Source: Colwellia sp. BRX10-3 (GTDB taxonomy: Bacteria; Pseudomonadota; Gammaproteobacteria; Enterobacterales; Alteromonadaceae). From it: a stretch of DNA of 64,000 bases. The notes under the pieces were generated by a model. That model saw only the letters and a program-made list of their open reading frames with translations, was not told the origin of the DNA and did not search any database. Positions 45,430 through 56,137 of this stretch are shown here, one piece after another. A program made the translations under genes and the position numbers. The stretch lies in assembly GCF_014077505.1 (NCBI RefSeq), contig NZ_JACGWA010000005.1, positions 1 to 64,000 on the forward strand. The letters are read 5' to 3'. Positions within the stretch are counted from its first letter, which is position 1, and the number at the start of each line of letters is the position of its first letter.

Positions 45430-45806
45430 AATTTCAATACGACACCTTAAAGTGAATGAGCTATAGACTATGCTGTTTCGTAATTTTCAACAAGATAAAT
45501 AGCGCTAATAAAGGCTATGCATATCAAATTAAAAAATTGACCACTTATCGATAATTGAATTCTTTTGCTGTTAACGATAATAAATCAAGGTAGGTATGGT
45601 GACAATATTTTCTATTCCCATTTTAACTCGTTATGAAGAGTAAAGACACCATTAAAATAACAACAGTGATGACCAACGAAGCTGTTTGTTAATGTCATTG
45701 GTCAATAGTTTTTTAACTGAACATTTTCCAATAGTAACGATATTAGTGAATATGAGTAAATGTTAGTGAATACTTAATAGCCGGAGACTAAAAAAGTACT
45801 TTCCAC
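45430..45806. other. Intergenic region, nothing recognised
   Basis: About 375 A/T-rich bases between yjbR-like and PAS-GGDEF-EAL genes. It must hold the yjbR-like promoter. I see no ORF with coding character, RNA gene or clear hairpin terminator. Confidence 0.3.
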
Positions 45807-47930
45807 TTATAAAAGTGCCACAGAAAAATCAAGTAACTGTTTTGCGGGGATCGGTTTACTATAATAATAGCCCTGCACGACATCACAACCTAATTCATTC
45901 AATAAAGTCAGTTGTTCTTTCGTTTCAACACCTTCAGCCACAACCACCAAACCTAAACTATGTGACATGGCTATAATTGCTTTAACTAAGTTACAATCTG
46001 ACTTATTTAACGTGATGCCATTAATAAAGCTTCGATCTATTTTCAATATATCAAAAGGATAATCCCTTAAATAACTTAACGATGAATACCCTGTACCAAA
46101 ATCATCCATGGAAAGTTTTATACCGAGTGCATTAATTTCAACTAAGGCGTCATTAATATAAGATTGCCCCCCCATTAATACCCCCTCTGTAATTTCAAGC
46201 TCAAAACATTCAGCACTAACATTCATCTCATTCAGCGTTTTTTTGATCAAGCTGAGTAATTCGGTATCCTTAAATTGGCGAGGAGATAAATTAACCGCCA
46301 TGGTGTATTTTTTCTGGTCATGGCTTTGCCAAACATTTAAAAAACTTAATGCTTGTTTAATAACATACTGTCCAATAGGCACAATAAGACCCGTATGTTC
46401 AGCAATGGGTATAAACTCATCAGGTGTTACGTTACCTAACGCTGGATTATGCCAGCGTAATAAAGCTTCAGCGCCAATAATATGTTCTTGTTTAACATCG
46501 AATTGAGGTTGGAAATATAATTCAAATTCCTGGCGTTCGAGTGCTCCGTGCATTTGCTCTTCAATCGCATAGCGGCGTTGCATTACAATATTCATTTCTT
46601 GAGTAAAAAATGAATAGGTATTACGCCCTAAAGCTTTTGCCTGATACATTGCGGCATCAGCATTACGAAGCAAATCAGAGGCGCCACTACCATTTTCAGG
46701 ATAGACAGCAACGCCAATACTCAATGTCCGTATTAGTTCTCTGCCATCAATTTTGAAAGGCTCTCTAAACGTATTAAGTAAAGTTTCAGCAATGGTTAAG
46801 ACATCATGATGATCTGCCAGCCCTCTTAGTAAAATAATAAACTCATCACCGCCTAAGCGACCAACAGTATCTTCTTTTCGCAATACTTGCTGCAGTCTAT
46901 GAGCTGACTCTATTAAAAATTTATCGCCTACTTCGTGACCTAAAGAGTCATTAACTTTTTTAAAGTCGTCTAAATCAAGAAAAAGTACTGCGGCTTTTCC
47001 ATTATTACTTTCTGCTTCAATCAAAATTTGTGTTAAACGATCTAGGGCTAAAAATCGATTAGGCAATAAGGTTAAGCTATCAAAATAAGCTTGATGGTGA
47101 ATGAGTTCGGCTGATTTATGTTGCTCGGTAATATCACGAATAATAATCATGATTTGCTGATACGTCGAAAGGAGGCTAATTCTGGCCTCAAAATATGCTA
47201 GGCCATGAGGTAAAGTCAGTTCGTATTCAAAACTTATCATTTCTTCTTGCTGTAATGCTTTAGTAATATGGTTTTGAAATTTTTTAGCCACTTCATCAGG
47301 TAAAACATCGACCATTTTTTTGCCAATAAATTGCTCTGGTGACACGTAAAGAACACTCTTATTACTGGCTCGATAATCAATAATAGTGCCATCAAGGTCC
47401 ATCAAGAAAAACAAATCTGGTATAGCTTCAAATATAGTTTCAAGCATATGCTCTTTAAATATGGCTTGTTCTTGCGCTTCCCTAGTCTCAGTTAAATCAA
47501 TATCAATGCAATACATTTGCTTGTTGTTATATTGATTTGTAAACATCACATGGCTTGAAAAAACAGATATATCATTGCCACTTTTATCACATAAAGTAAC
47601 TTCTGCTGCGGGAATTTCTACATCTTTTTCTATCCAATTGGTATGTGCTTCAATCACTACTTCACGCATAAACTTAGGAATAATGAGATCTTCGATTTTT
47701 TGTCCCCCAGCCTCTTCCTTGGTATAACCATAAAGTAATTCGCTGGCTTCATTCCAATAGATAACTCGGCGGTCTTCATCGTATCCCTGTACAGGAATAG
47801 CATTTACTGCATCAAATAATTCGTGAAGAGGATCATTAATAATATATTGATGGCTTAAGGCACTGACAACTTTATTTAATTTCATATATTGCGGTGGTTC
47901 CAATAATGGCATTACCTTAATAGTAGTCAT
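45807..47930 (-). CDS. PAS-PAS-GGDEF-EAL c-di-GMP signalling protein
   Basis: 707 residues, no membrane helices. Two PAS domains occupy about 25-150 (QGYDEDRRVIYWNEASELLY) and 165-285 (PDLFFLMDLDGTIIDYRASN). The GGDEF domain has GRLGGDEFIILL and an intact RxxD inhibitory site (RKED). The EAL domain has AEALLRWHNP, NLSPRQF, LEITEG, DDFGTGYSSLSYL, KIDRSF and AEGVETKEQ, so both halves look active. It is a monocistronic gene; Cys or haem ligands in the PAS domains are not obvious. Confidence 0.92.
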   Translation of the reverse strand: MTTIKVMPLLEPPQYMKLNKVVSALSHQYIINDPLHELFDAVNAIPVQGYDEDRRVIYWNEASELLYGYTKEEAGGQKIEDLIIPKFMREVVIEAHTNWIEKDVEIPAAEVTLCDKSGNDISVFSSHVMFTNQYNNKQMYCIDIDLTETREAQEQAIFKEHMLETIFEAIPDLFFLMDLDGTIIDYRASNKSVLYVSPEQFIGKKMVDVLPDEVAKKFQNHITKALQQEEMISFEYELTLPHGLAYFEARISLLSTYQQIMIIIRDITEQHKSAELIHHQAYFDSLTLLPNRFLALDRLTQILIEAESNNGKAAVLFLDLDDFKKVNDSLGHEVGDKFLIESAHRLQQVLRKEDTVGRLGGDEFIILLRGLADHHDVLTIAETLLNTFREPFKIDGRELIRTLSIGVAVYPENGSGASDLLRNADAAMYQAKALGRNTYSFFTQEMNIVMQRRYAIEEQMHGALERQEFELYFQPQFDVKQEHIIGAEALLRWHNPALGNVTPDEFIPIAEHTGLIVPIGQYVIKQALSFLNVWQSHDQKKYTMAVNLSPRQFKDTELLSLIKKTLNEMNVSAECFELEITEGVLMGGQSYINDALVEINALGIKLSMDDFGTGYSSLSYLRDYPFDILKIDRSFINGITLNKSDCNLVKAIIAMSHSLGLVVVAEGVETKEQLTLLNELGCDVVQGYYYSKPIPAKQLLDFSVALL

Positions 47931-48304
47931 AAATATAAATTAAGCATGTTTAAATACTTTTCAAATTTAGTCAGATATCTGCAGAGTAAGGTATTAATAT
48001 CAATTTGTTATGCTATACATCCCTAGCTAAATGACTATCAGAACTTGAGCAATAGCTAGCGTATGCAAAAAGTGATGACTTTTATTTATAAAAGCTACTT
48101 ATGCAAAAACCGCAATGTTTGTGGTTATTGGCGATAATCTTTTTTATTACGATTTAATGAACTATGCCATGCAACAGACAAAACAGTCATTTTGTCGGAT
48201 AAAAGATGACAAATTTGATTACACTGGCACAATGGTGTTCAGACGCGTACTGCTTTGCCTAAATATCAAACAGTTTTTCAGGTAATAATAAAAAAGGATA
48301 TTCA
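47931..48304. other. Intergenic region between divergent genes
   Basis: About 375 bases. An imperfect hairpin AACCGCAA/TTGTGGTT lies near 48107-48130. The right end contains the promoter region for the protease-FHA pair. No gene seen. Confidence 0.3.
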
Positions 48305-49558
48305 ATGAAAGCTATTTTTGCTCTGCTACTTATGTGCTTTAGTACATTAAGTTCTGCAACTGAGCAGGCCGAAGAAATTTTTAAACAATTGGCCCCATCT
48401 CTTTATCAAATTCGCTTAATTGACAAAGCCAGTGGTGAAAAATCATCTATTGGATCGGGTTTTCAAATTAGTAGCGATGGGCTTATTGCTACTAATTATC
48501 ATGTTATTTCTGGTTTTGCGCGCCATCCTCATAAATACACTATCGAATATTTAGATAACAAAGGTCATAAAGCGGCGCTGACCTTAAAAAGTGTTGATGT
48601 AATTAATGACCTAGCCATAGTGCAACGTGATGTTAGTAAACCAATGCCCTTTTTTGAGATTGCTAAAAAAGCACCAACCAAAGGTGAAGAACTGTATTCA
48701 TTAGGTAACCCACATGATTTAGGCATGATAGTGGTACCCGGCACTTATAATGGTTTGAAAAACGAGTCATTTAACGATCGTATACATTTTACTGGCTCGG
48801 TAAACTCAGGCATGAGTGGCGGCCCAGTTGTTAACAAAAATACCGAAGTTGTTGGTATTAATGTTGCCACATCAGGTAACCAAATTGGCTTTTTAGTACC
48901 ACATGACAAGTTACATGCCCTTTATCTAGAATATAAGCAGAACCCACCAAAAAGTATTGAACAACAAATGGCTGCGCAGTTAATGCGCAACCAAGAGAAG
49001 TTGATCACCACAATATTGAACAGTGAATGGCAATTAAAACAACTTGGTCGAGGTTTAATTCCAACCATCGATGTACCCTTTGTGCGTTGTTGGGGCGAAT
49101 CGAACTCAGATAAAACTGACGCACAAATTATGGCAGCTGTTGCTAATTGTGACTTAGATGAAAACACTTACATTTCTTCTGACTTCTTTACCGGCTCGTT
49201 AGAAATGGAATATCGTTATATGGAATCAGATAAAATCGGTAGCACTAAGTTTTATCATATTTTTGAACGCCAATTAAACCAAGTAGCACCGGGTAATCTT
49301 GCCGGCAAAGATGATGTGACTGACTATCAATGTCACCACGACCTTGTGATGCCTCAAACCAGTAACATTAATAATAAAGCCGTATTTTGTACTCGCGCTT
49401 ATAAAGATTTTCCCGCACTTTACGATGTACTCTACATCGCCATATCGGTAGATCACGAACAATACGCGCTGCTCAGCCATTTTACTATTTCTGGTGTTGC
49501 ACAAGAAACCTCATTAGCCTTTTTAGCTAAATTTATGGAGTCGGTTTCATGGAAATAA
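48305..49558 (+). CDS. Exported trypsin-like serine protease
   Basis: 417 residues. Signal peptide 1-18 (MKAIFALLLMCFSTLSSA). The protease domain has the Deg-type triad: His in IATNYHVISG, Asp in DVINDLAIVQ, Ser in SGMSGGPVVNK. There is no PDZ domain; residues 215-417 are a C-terminal domain I do not recognise, with four cysteines (RCWGES, NCDLDE, YQCHHD, FCTRAY) that may form disulfides. Periplasmic. Its last 10 bases overlap the FHA membrane protein gene, implying a joint function. Confidence 0.86.
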   Translation: MKAIFALLLMCFSTLSSATEQAEEIFKQLAPSLYQIRLIDKASGEKSSIGSGFQISSDGLIATNYHVISGFARHPHKYTIEYLDNKGHKAALTLKSVDVINDLAIVQRDVSKPMPFFEIAKKAPTKGEELYSLGNPHDLGMIVVPGTYNGLKNESFNDRIHFTGSVNSGMSGGPVVNKNTEVVGINVATSGNQIGFLVPHDKLHALYLEYKQNPPKSIEQQMAAQLMRNQEKLITTILNSEWQLKQLGRGLIPTIDVPFVRCWGESNSDKTDAQIMAAVANCDLDENTYISSDFFTGSLEMEYRYMESDKIGSTKFYHIFERQLNQVAPGNLAGKDDVTDYQCHHDLVMPQTSNINNKAVFCTRAYKDFPALYDVLYIAISVDHEQYALLSHFTISGVAQETSLAFLAKFMESVSWK

Positions 49559-50520
49559 TTATTGAAGAAATTAGTCATGGCCACAAACTATTAAGCCGCC
49601 ATAAATTTGCACCTAAAAACATTACCATTGGGCGCGGTTACGATAACGATATTATTATCAGTGACCCACACGTTTGTGCTGAACACTTACAAGTGCATTT
49701 TAATGGTGAACATTGGCTAGTTGATGACCAAGGTTCTATTAATGGTAGTTTTCTTGAGAACAGTGAAGACAATGTTATTCAACATCAAGTACGCTCTGGC
49801 GATATCATCACCATTGGCAAAAGTCAGGTGCGCTTTGTGTTTCCAAATCATCCGGTTTCAGAAAGCATCGCCATTAGCCCATTCGAAAGTTTAATTAACT
49901 TAGCCCGTCATCCTGTAGTAGTTGCTCTAAGCATGGTTTTATTTGCTTTTATTGGCGGTTGGATTATTAATTTAAACAATGCCAACGAAGTGACCTTGAC
50001 ACAAATGCTAGTACCAACCATCGGCTTAACACTAGGTTTTACCTTATGGCCAGCAGGTATTGCATTGGTGTCGCATTTAACCAAACACGATGCGCGTTTT
50101 TGGACCCAAATGGGCATTAGCTTTATCTTCTTCAACTTAATGTGGCTCAGTGATATTTTTGAAAACATTGTGCACTTTAATACTTCAAGTAACTCTTCAA
50201 TGTTATGGCTCCTTGCCATCATTCCTTTGTTACTGGCCTTTTGTTTATTTTGGCTCAACTGTTACGTGGGCTTTCATATGACCTTACGTCGCAGAAATGT
50301 TGTCGCTTCAAGCCTAGTATTATTATTATTTGGCGGTAGCTTCATAATACAAATGAGTAAACAACCAGACTTTAATCCGCGTCCTCGGTTTGACACCACA
50401 ATAATGTCACCAGTTTTTTTATTCGCGCCAAGTAGCGATGTTGAGACATTTGTAAGTGACGCTAGTAAGTTATTTGAAAAAGTTACCAAAAGTGCAGAAG
50501 ATGAAGCGAATAAAGAGTAA
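49549..50520 (+). CDS. FHA-domain integral membrane protein
   Basis: 323 residues. Residues 15-100 are a cytosolic FHA domain (ITIGRGYDNDIIISDPHV, EHLQVHF, DDQGSINGSFLEN, VRSGDIITIGKSQVRF). The usual Ser of the S-R-x-H motif is replaced (HVCAEH), so phosphothreonine binding may be altered. Five membrane helices follow between about 120 and 290. Translationally coupled with the exported protease upstream. FHA domains read Thr phosphorylation, but no Ser/Thr kinase is in the window. Confidence 0.86.
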   Translation: MEIIIEEISHGHKLLSRHKFAPKNITIGRGYDNDIIISDPHVCAEHLQVHFNGEHWLVDDQGSINGSFLENSEDNVIQHQVRSGDIITIGKSQVRFVFPNHPVSESIAISPFESLINLARHPVVVALSMVLFAFIGGWIINLNNANEVTLTQMLVPTIGLTLGFTLWPAGIALVSHLTKHDARFWTQMGISFIFFNLMWLSDIFENIVHFNTSSNSSMLWLLAIIPLLLAFCLFWLNCYVGFHMTLRRRNVVASSLVLLLFGGSFIIQMSKQPDFNPRPRFDTTIMSPVFLFAPSSDVETFVSDASKLFEKVTKSAEDEANKE

Positions 50521-50617
50521 CACTACATTCAACACCACCATTTATTTATCTAAACTAAATGGTAATTAATTACCTGATCTTTAAATCAGTAATGCCCAGA
50601 AAGGCATGACACTGAGC

Positions 50618-50650
50618 ATAAAAAAGCCTGAATAATTTCAGGCTTTTTTA
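50618..50650. terminator. Bidirectional terminator between FHA gene and trpS
   Basis: AAAAAGCCTGAA and TTCAGGCTTTTTT form a stem around a short loop, with A-run left and T-run right. It lies between two convergent genes. Confidence 0.85.
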
Positions 50651-50685
50651 TGTCAAATCAATAGCGTTTTGGCTGACTAGTTTTA

Positions 50686-51690
50686 TTAAGGCTTGGCGAT
50701 AAAACCAACCGCTTGATAAACTTCTGCAAGTAATTTACTTGCGCGCGCAGAGGCTTTCTCAGCGCCTTTACGCATAACTTCATCGAGATAAGCTTGGTCA
50801 TTACGAAACTGATGATAACGTTCTTGAATTGGCGCTAATAAAGCAACGACAGCTTCAGCAACATCACCTTTTAAGTGACCATACATTTTATCTTCATATT
50901 CAGGCACAAGCTCAGCAACAGTTTTACCGGTAGTACATGATAAAAGTGATAACAAGTTAGAAACACCCGGTTTTTCAGCAATATCAAAATAGATATTCGC
51001 TTGCTCGTCAGAGTCGGTTACCGCACGTTTAATTTTCTTAGTTATTTTCTTGGTATCTTCTAATAAACCGATAAAGTTACCTGGATTGGTATCAGACTTT
51101 GACATTTTTTTAGTCGGCTCTAGTAAGCTCATTACACGGGCACCAAATTCTGGAATAAAAGGCTCTGGCACCTTAAAAGTTTCACCGTGTAAATTATTAA
51201 AACGCGTTGCGATATCGCGTGCTAACTCTAAATGTTGTTTTTGGTCATCACCAACCGGGACTTTGTTTGCGCCGTATAATAAAATATCTGCCGCCATTAA
51301 TACCGGATAAGTAAATAAACCTGAGTTCATATTAGCTTCAGATTTAGACGACTTATCTTTGTATTGCGTCATACGATTAAGCTCACCCATTTGAGTGTAG
51401 CAATTTAATACCCAACTCAATTGTGCGTGCTCTGGCACATGTGACTGGATAAAAATGGTGCTTTTTTCTGGATCAACACCACAAGCTAAATACAAAGCCA
51501 AGCCATCTAATGTCGCTTTACGCAAAGCTTCAGGCTCTGGACGAACAGTAATGGCATGTTGATCAACCAACATGTAATAACATTCGTGACTATCTTGCAT
51601 GCTTACCCATTGCTTTAACGCGCCGAGGTAATTACCAATAGTTAACTCGCCTGATGGCTGACAGCCACTTAATACAATAGGTTTGCTCAT
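50686..51690 (-). CDS. trpS: Tryptophanyl-tRNA synthetase
   Basis: Charges tRNA-Trp. 334 residues, normal for the bacterial enzyme. The class I signatures are present: the HIGH-equivalent in [20 protein letters not shown] (TIGN) and [11 protein letters not shown] (KMSKS loop). [16 protein letters not shown] is a further family segment. It lies 52 bp downstream of rpe, as in many gammaproteobacteria, but the gph gene usually between them is absent. Confidence 0.96.
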   Translation of the reverse strand: MSKPIVLSGCQPSGELTIGNYLGALKQWVSMQDSHECYYMLVDQHAITVRPEPEALRKATLDGLALYLACGVDPEKSTIFIQSHVPEHAQLSWVLNCYTQMGELNRMTQYKDKSSKSEANMNSGLFTYPVLMAADILLYGANKVPVGDDQKQHLELARDIATRFNNLHGETFKVPEPFIPEFGARVMSLLEPTKKMSKSDTNPGNFIGLLEDTKKITKKIKRAVTDSDEQANIYFDIAEKPGVSNLLSLLSCTTGKTVAELVPEYEDKMYGHLKGDVAEAVVALLAPIQERYHQFRNDQAYLDEVMRKGAEKASARASKLLAEVYQAVGFIAKP

Positions 51691-51742
51691 TTGTTATCCT
51701 TCAATTTCTCTGAATTATTTAATCTGTTAATTAACTGTTTTA

Positions 51743-52414
51743 TTATTTTACTGTCGACAATTCTGCGCGCATTTCATCAATAGCGACTTTGTAATCTGGC
51801 TTTGAGAATATAGCTGAGCCTGCAACAAACATGTCGGCACCTGCATTAGCAATGTCAGCAATATTATCGGCTTTAACACCCCCATCAACTTGCAAACGAA
51901 TGTCGTAACCACTGGCATCAATTTTTTCACGCACTAAACGCAGCTTATCTAAAGTCGTTGGAATAAATGACTGCCCGCCAAAGCCAGGATTAACTGACAT
52001 TAACAAAATAACATCGAGCTTATCCATCACGAAATCTAAAACATGCAATGGTGTTGCTGGGTTTAACACTAAACCAGCTTTACAGCCATGATCTTTAATT
52101 AGCTGTAACGTTCTATCAATATGGTCGCTGGCTTCAGGATGAAAAGTAATAATATCAGCGCCCGCTTTAGCAAAGTCAGGAATAAGGCTATCAACAGGTT
52201 TTACCATTAAATGCACGTCAATTGGTGCAGTAATTCCGTAGTCTCGTAATGACTTACATATCATTGAACCAAAAGTAAGATTTGGCACAAAATGATTGTC
52301 CATTACATCAAAATGAATTACATCAGCACCAGCGCTAAGCACGTTTGCAACCTCTTCGCCCAAACGAGCAAAGTCTGCAGATAAAATTGATGGAGCAATT
52401 AAAAAATTAGACAT
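51743..52414 (-). CDS. rpe: Ribulose-phosphate 3-epimerase
   Basis: Interconverts ribulose-5-phosphate and xylulose-5-phosphate in the pentose phosphate pathway. 223 residues. TIM-barrel motifs: [32 protein letters not shown] with metal ligands, [27 protein letters not shown]. Likely in a transcript with trpS downstream. Confidence 0.96.
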   Translation of the reverse strand: MSNFLIAPSILSADFARLGEEVANVLSAGADVIHFDVMDNHFVPNLTFGSMICKSLRDYGITAPIDVHLMVKPVDSLIPDFAKAGADIITFHPEASDHIDRTLQLIKDHGCKAGLVLNPATPLHVLDFVMDKLDVILLMSVNPGFGGQSFIPTTLDKLRLVREKIDASGYDIRLQVDGGVKADNIADIANAGADMFVAGSAIFSKPDYKVAIDEMRAELSTVK

Positions 52415-52776
52415 AATGATAACCTTGAAAAAATTTGCGCTACTTTAACTTAATTGCAGTAATTTTGCGACTGAGTAAAGCCACAAAATCGATTATAAAC
52501 ACAATCGCACTTATTAGATAATTCCATATCCTTTCAAATTTCACCTATTACCCTACTAATTAGCCGTTAATATTTTGGCTAAAAATATTGCACTTTTTTT
52601 GCACATTTGCAGCTAAATTTGCACCAACCCAGTACAAACGAACAATCAACCAAACTAAGTATCACATTAAAATATTCGCTAAGCACCTGATAGTAATGTA
52701 TTTATAAAAACATTCATTACATAGGCACTGTCTTTGCAATGTCCTTAGTAATTATAAAAACTTAGTGGACTAAAAC
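52415..52776. other. Intergenic region between rpe and the outer-membrane protein gene
   Basis: About 360 bases between divergent genes, A/T-rich, with promoter-like sequences for both sides but none I can fix with confidence. The GTGGA before the start at 52777 is the likely ribosome-binding site. No gene seen. Confidence 0.3.
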
Positions 52777-53421
52777 ATGAATAAAACAATTACCTCTCTA
52801 TCAATTTCGATGATATTAGCGGCTTCAGCACTTACAACAACTTCAGCATCAGCTACTGACATTGAAGGCTTAAGTACCAATGTTGGCGTAGTATCACAAT
52901 ATATCTTCCGAGGTATAGTACAAACAGACACAGCATCGGCTAGCGCTGGTGTTGATTATGAAAACAGTGGTTTTTATGTTGGTGCTTGGGCAGCTGACGT
53001 TCAAGAGGGTTTAGAAGTAGACGTTTATGGCGGTTACGCTGGCGAATTTGACGGCGGAATTGGTTATAGCCTTGGTTTTACTACTTACCAATACACGGGC
53101 GATTTTGATACTTCATATAATGAAGTAAACTTAGGTCTAAGCTACGGTATGTTCTCACTCTCTTATAACGTTGGTGAGTGGGAAGTTGAAGCGGGTGCAG
53201 ACCAAGACTATGATTTCTTATCTGCGACGGTTGAGCATGAAGGTTTTTATGCAACTTACGGCACTTGGGGTGACGATTTTGATGGTGATTACCTAGAAGC
53301 GGGTTACAGCACAGAAGTTTCAGGTTTCGATGTTGGCATTGCCGTTGTAGCTAACTCAAAAGAATTATCTGGCTCTGAAAGAGATGAAAACTTAGTCTTT
53401 AGCATAGGAACATCTTTCTAA
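52777..53421 (+). CDS. TIGR02001-type outer-membrane beta-barrel protein
   Basis: 214 residues. Signal peptide 1-26 ending SASA-T. The mature protein has alternating strands rich in Gly, Tyr and acidic residues (VGVVSQYIFRGIVQTDTAS, GFYVGAWAADVQEGLEVDVY) and ends in Phe, as outer-membrane barrels do. SQYIFRG is the signature of TIGR02001 (Gcw_chp). Such proteins are small channels of unclear solute; acidic composition fits a marine organism. Confidence 0.86.
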   Translation: MNKTITSLSISMILAASALTTTSASATDIEGLSTNVGVVSQYIFRGIVQTDTASASAGVDYENSGFYVGAWAADVQEGLEVDVYGGYAGEFDGGIGYSLGFTTYQYTGDFDTSYNEVNLGLSYGMFSLSYNVGEWEVEAGADQDYDFLSATVEHEGFYATYGTWGDDFDGDYLEAGYSTEVSGFDVGIAVVANSKELSGSERDENLVFSIGTSF

Positions 53422-53526
53422 GGCTAAAACTTTACCGATACTAAAGAAATTTCAGCAACAAAGTTGTTGATTAATCTAGTGGTGAATTTGGCGCGATACA
53501 GCAGATAAAAGTATCGCGCCACACAT

Positions 53527-56034
53527 TTAATTTAGCCCTTTAATTTTAACTTGCTGCTGACGATGATTCAGCTGCTGGCAAATAGTCACTAAATCGGCAT
53601 GAATACCACCTGCAGTAACATCACGTCCTGCGCCTGGACCACGAATAATTAGCGCGTTATCTTGATACCATTCGCTTTTAATTTTAAAGACGTTATCGCA
53701 TGGTGTTAATTGTGCAAATGCATCATCATGTCTCAACTCCTCCAAACTTACTTTCGCGCTAACTTGGCCGTTTTCATTAGCAAAGCGTGCTACAAAGCGA
53801 ATACCACAGGCCTTTTCCTGTGCTTGCGTTAAGCGTGATAAAAACAATTCATCAAGCTCGGTAGTTCTACTTAAAAATTCTTTCAACGATATATCACGTA
53901 ATGTCTCTGGCACTAAACTCTGACAGGCAATATCAGCTAACGACAATTCAAAACCAGCAATACGTGCGAGAATTAAGAGTTTACGCTGTACGTCTCGGCC
54001 TGATAAATCTTCTCGGGGATCCGGTTCGGTAATACCTTGCGTTAAAGCATCGGCTAAAAGTTCTGAAAATGGTGTTATGCCATCATAATACTGAAATAAC
54101 CACGATAATGTGCCTGAAAATATACCAGAAATTTCTGTTATCTCATCACCACTGTTAATCAATTCTTTAATCGTTGAATTTATGGGTAAGCCGGCACCAA
54201 CCGTGGTATTGCCAAGCCAAAGACTATTGTTTTTTTCTGCGCTTGTGATCAGTTGTTGATAATTTTCAGTGCTTGAAGACGCTGCCCATTTGTTTGCGCC
54301 AATCACGTGAATACCGCGAGCAAAAAATTCTTGATACAACTGACTAAAATCTTCACTGGGTGTGATATCAACAATAATCAACTCATCATAAGGGTGATTT
54401 GTTAACCAAGCTAACAGTTCTTCTCTGTCATATGGCTGAGCTTGTTGTTGATAATGTAAAAGTGCATTGGCGACATCTATACCATCATTATTTATCAAAG
54501 CTTTACTTGCACCGACCAAGCCGACTAAATGGACATTTTCTAAGCCTGAAACACGCGCTATTTGTTTTGGTAACATAGTTAAAAATCGCTGACCGATATT
54601 ACCTAACCCGGCGACAACAAGAGCAATGTTTTTGGCGTCTTTAGTCATATCCGCGTGGACATTATTGAGTATTTCACTCGAACATGGCTCAGGCAAAACC
54701 GCAATATAACTATGCTCATTAAAGGAATGTAAAAAATGTAAGGTTGGTTGATGCTTGAGCGCTCTTTTAAATCTTGCGCGCATATCGCCTTGTTTCGCTA
54801 CGCTATGGCCAACAATAGCAATAATCGCTACCGGCTTAAAAGTGACCTCCGTGTCATGGCTGGCGAGCCATTGGCTGACCGATTTTTGCTGAGCCTGCGT
54901 TACAACTATGTACCCTTCGTCAAGATTGTAGCAAACGGGTGTAAACTCATTTACCGCTAATACACCTGACTTAGCTAAAAAGCTGGTCGATTTTGCTAAT
55001 ATTAAATCGTTTAAGCTGGTGACTGAAAGTTCTTGTTTCGCTATTTGGCCGAACTTTCCTATTTCACTACCGCTAATATCTGGCGAAAAACTGCTAGCTA
55101 CATGTAAATGGGTATTATGATTTTTTAACGGTTGTAAGGTTTTTGCATGTAAAACGGGGTTGCCCAGACGACCCAGTTCATTGGCAACGGCATTGGGTAA
55201 GCGGTGTAATTTTCTCGCTAGCGGCACAACTCTAGGGTCAGCACTATAAATACCATCAACATCGGTCCACAACGTAACATTGCGCGCCCCTGACAAGGCC
55301 GCCATTATGGTTGCTGAGTAATCACTACCGTTACGTCCCAAGGTACAAGCTTGCTGCTGTTTATTGCGTGCAATATAACCGGTAACTATCACCAGTTGGC
55401 CTGGTTGTCGAAGCTTAGCAAAGCCTGCTTCGCTTTCGCTATAATCAATTGAGCAATTTTTTTCATCTTCTAACAAAAGAAAATCTCTCGCGTCCAACAT
55501 ATAACTTGGGCAAACACTTTCACTTAATACCGCTGATAACAATCGCGCCGACCAAACCTCACCAAAGGCCAATAAGTTATGTTGATAACTAATGGGGTCA
55601 CTGAGGAGTTTTTCTGATATTTGAGCAATATTGTCACTCAGTAAATTTTTTAACCTAGCGGCGCTACTGGCATTTAATAGTTCGTCAAGTAACAGGGCTT
55701 GCCCAATATTTAATTCAGCAATAGTATTAAGTAGCTGCGCGTGTAAGGTATTTAATTGCTTATTGGTACTCGCTTGCACAGGCTTAAGTAAAGTTACTTC
55801 CTGAAGCTCGACAGCCAGTTGATAAAGGTTAAATAACGCATCAGTAGTATTGCCATTGGCAGACACCACAATAATGTCATTCAACTGACAATGCTTACGA
55901 ATAATATCAACCACTCGCCCTATGCAGGCACTTGTCGCTAAACTGCTACCGCCAAATTTATGGACATTACAGGCAATTTTTACTAATTTATTTTTTTTAG
56001 AGCTGAGCGTTACCGCTGCATTTGAATCGATCAT
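53527..56034 (-). CDS. metL: Bifunctional aspartokinase / homoserine dehydrogenase II
   Basis: First and third steps from aspartate to homoserine. 835 residues. The N-terminal kinase has VHKFGGSSLA, CTLGRNGSDYSATIMAAL and LWTDVDGIYSADPR. An ACT-like region follows. The C-terminal dehydrogenase has VAGLGNIGQRFL, IGANKWAASS, LGNTTVGAGLPINSTIKELI. Adjacent metB and the divergent met boxes favour MetL over ThrA. Expected to be repressed by MetJ with S-adenosylmethionine. Confidence 0.94.
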   Translation of the reverse strand: MIDSNAAVTLSSKKNKLVKIACNVHKFGGSSLATSACIGRVVDIIRKHCQLNDIIVVSANGNTTDALFNLYQLAVELQEVTLLKPVQASTNKQLNTLHAQLLNTIAELNIGQALLLDELLNASSAARLKNLLSDNIAQISEKLLSDPISYQHNLLAFGEVWSARLLSAVLSESVCPSYMLDARDFLLLEDEKNCSIDYSESEAGFAKLRQPGQLVIVTGYIARNKQQQACTLGRNGSDYSATIMAALSGARNVTLWTDVDGIYSADPRVVPLARKLHRLPNAVANELGRLGNPVLHAKTLQPLKNHNTHLHVASSFSPDISGSEIGKFGQIAKQELSVTSLNDLILAKSTSFLAKSGVLAVNEFTPVCYNLDEGYIVVTQAQQKSVSQWLASHDTEVTFKPVAIIAIVGHSVAKQGDMRARFKRALKHQPTLHFLHSFNEHSYIAVLPEPCSSEILNNVHADMTKDAKNIALVVAGLGNIGQRFLTMLPKQIARVSGLENVHLVGLVGASKALINNDGIDVANALLHYQQQAQPYDREELLAWLTNHPYDELIIVDITPSEDFSQLYQEFFARGIHVIGANKWAASSSTENYQQLITSAEKNNSLWLGNTTVGAGLPINSTIKELINSGDEITEISGIFSGTLSWLFQYYDGITPFSELLADALTQGITEPDPREDLSGRDVQRKLLILARIAGFELSLADIACQSLVPETLRDISLKEFLSRTTELDELFLSRLTQAQEKACGIRFVARFANENGQVSAKVSLEELRHDDAFAQLTPCDNVFKIKSEWYQDNALIIRGPGAGRDVTAGGIHADLVTICQQLNHRQQQVKIKGLN

Positions 56035-56137
56035 TTTATTACCACAGGTGCAACAAACCTTGTCACACCAGATTTAATTTATTTATATATGACACTTAAG
56101 CCAGATTACATTTATGACTAATCAACAAGATATTACT

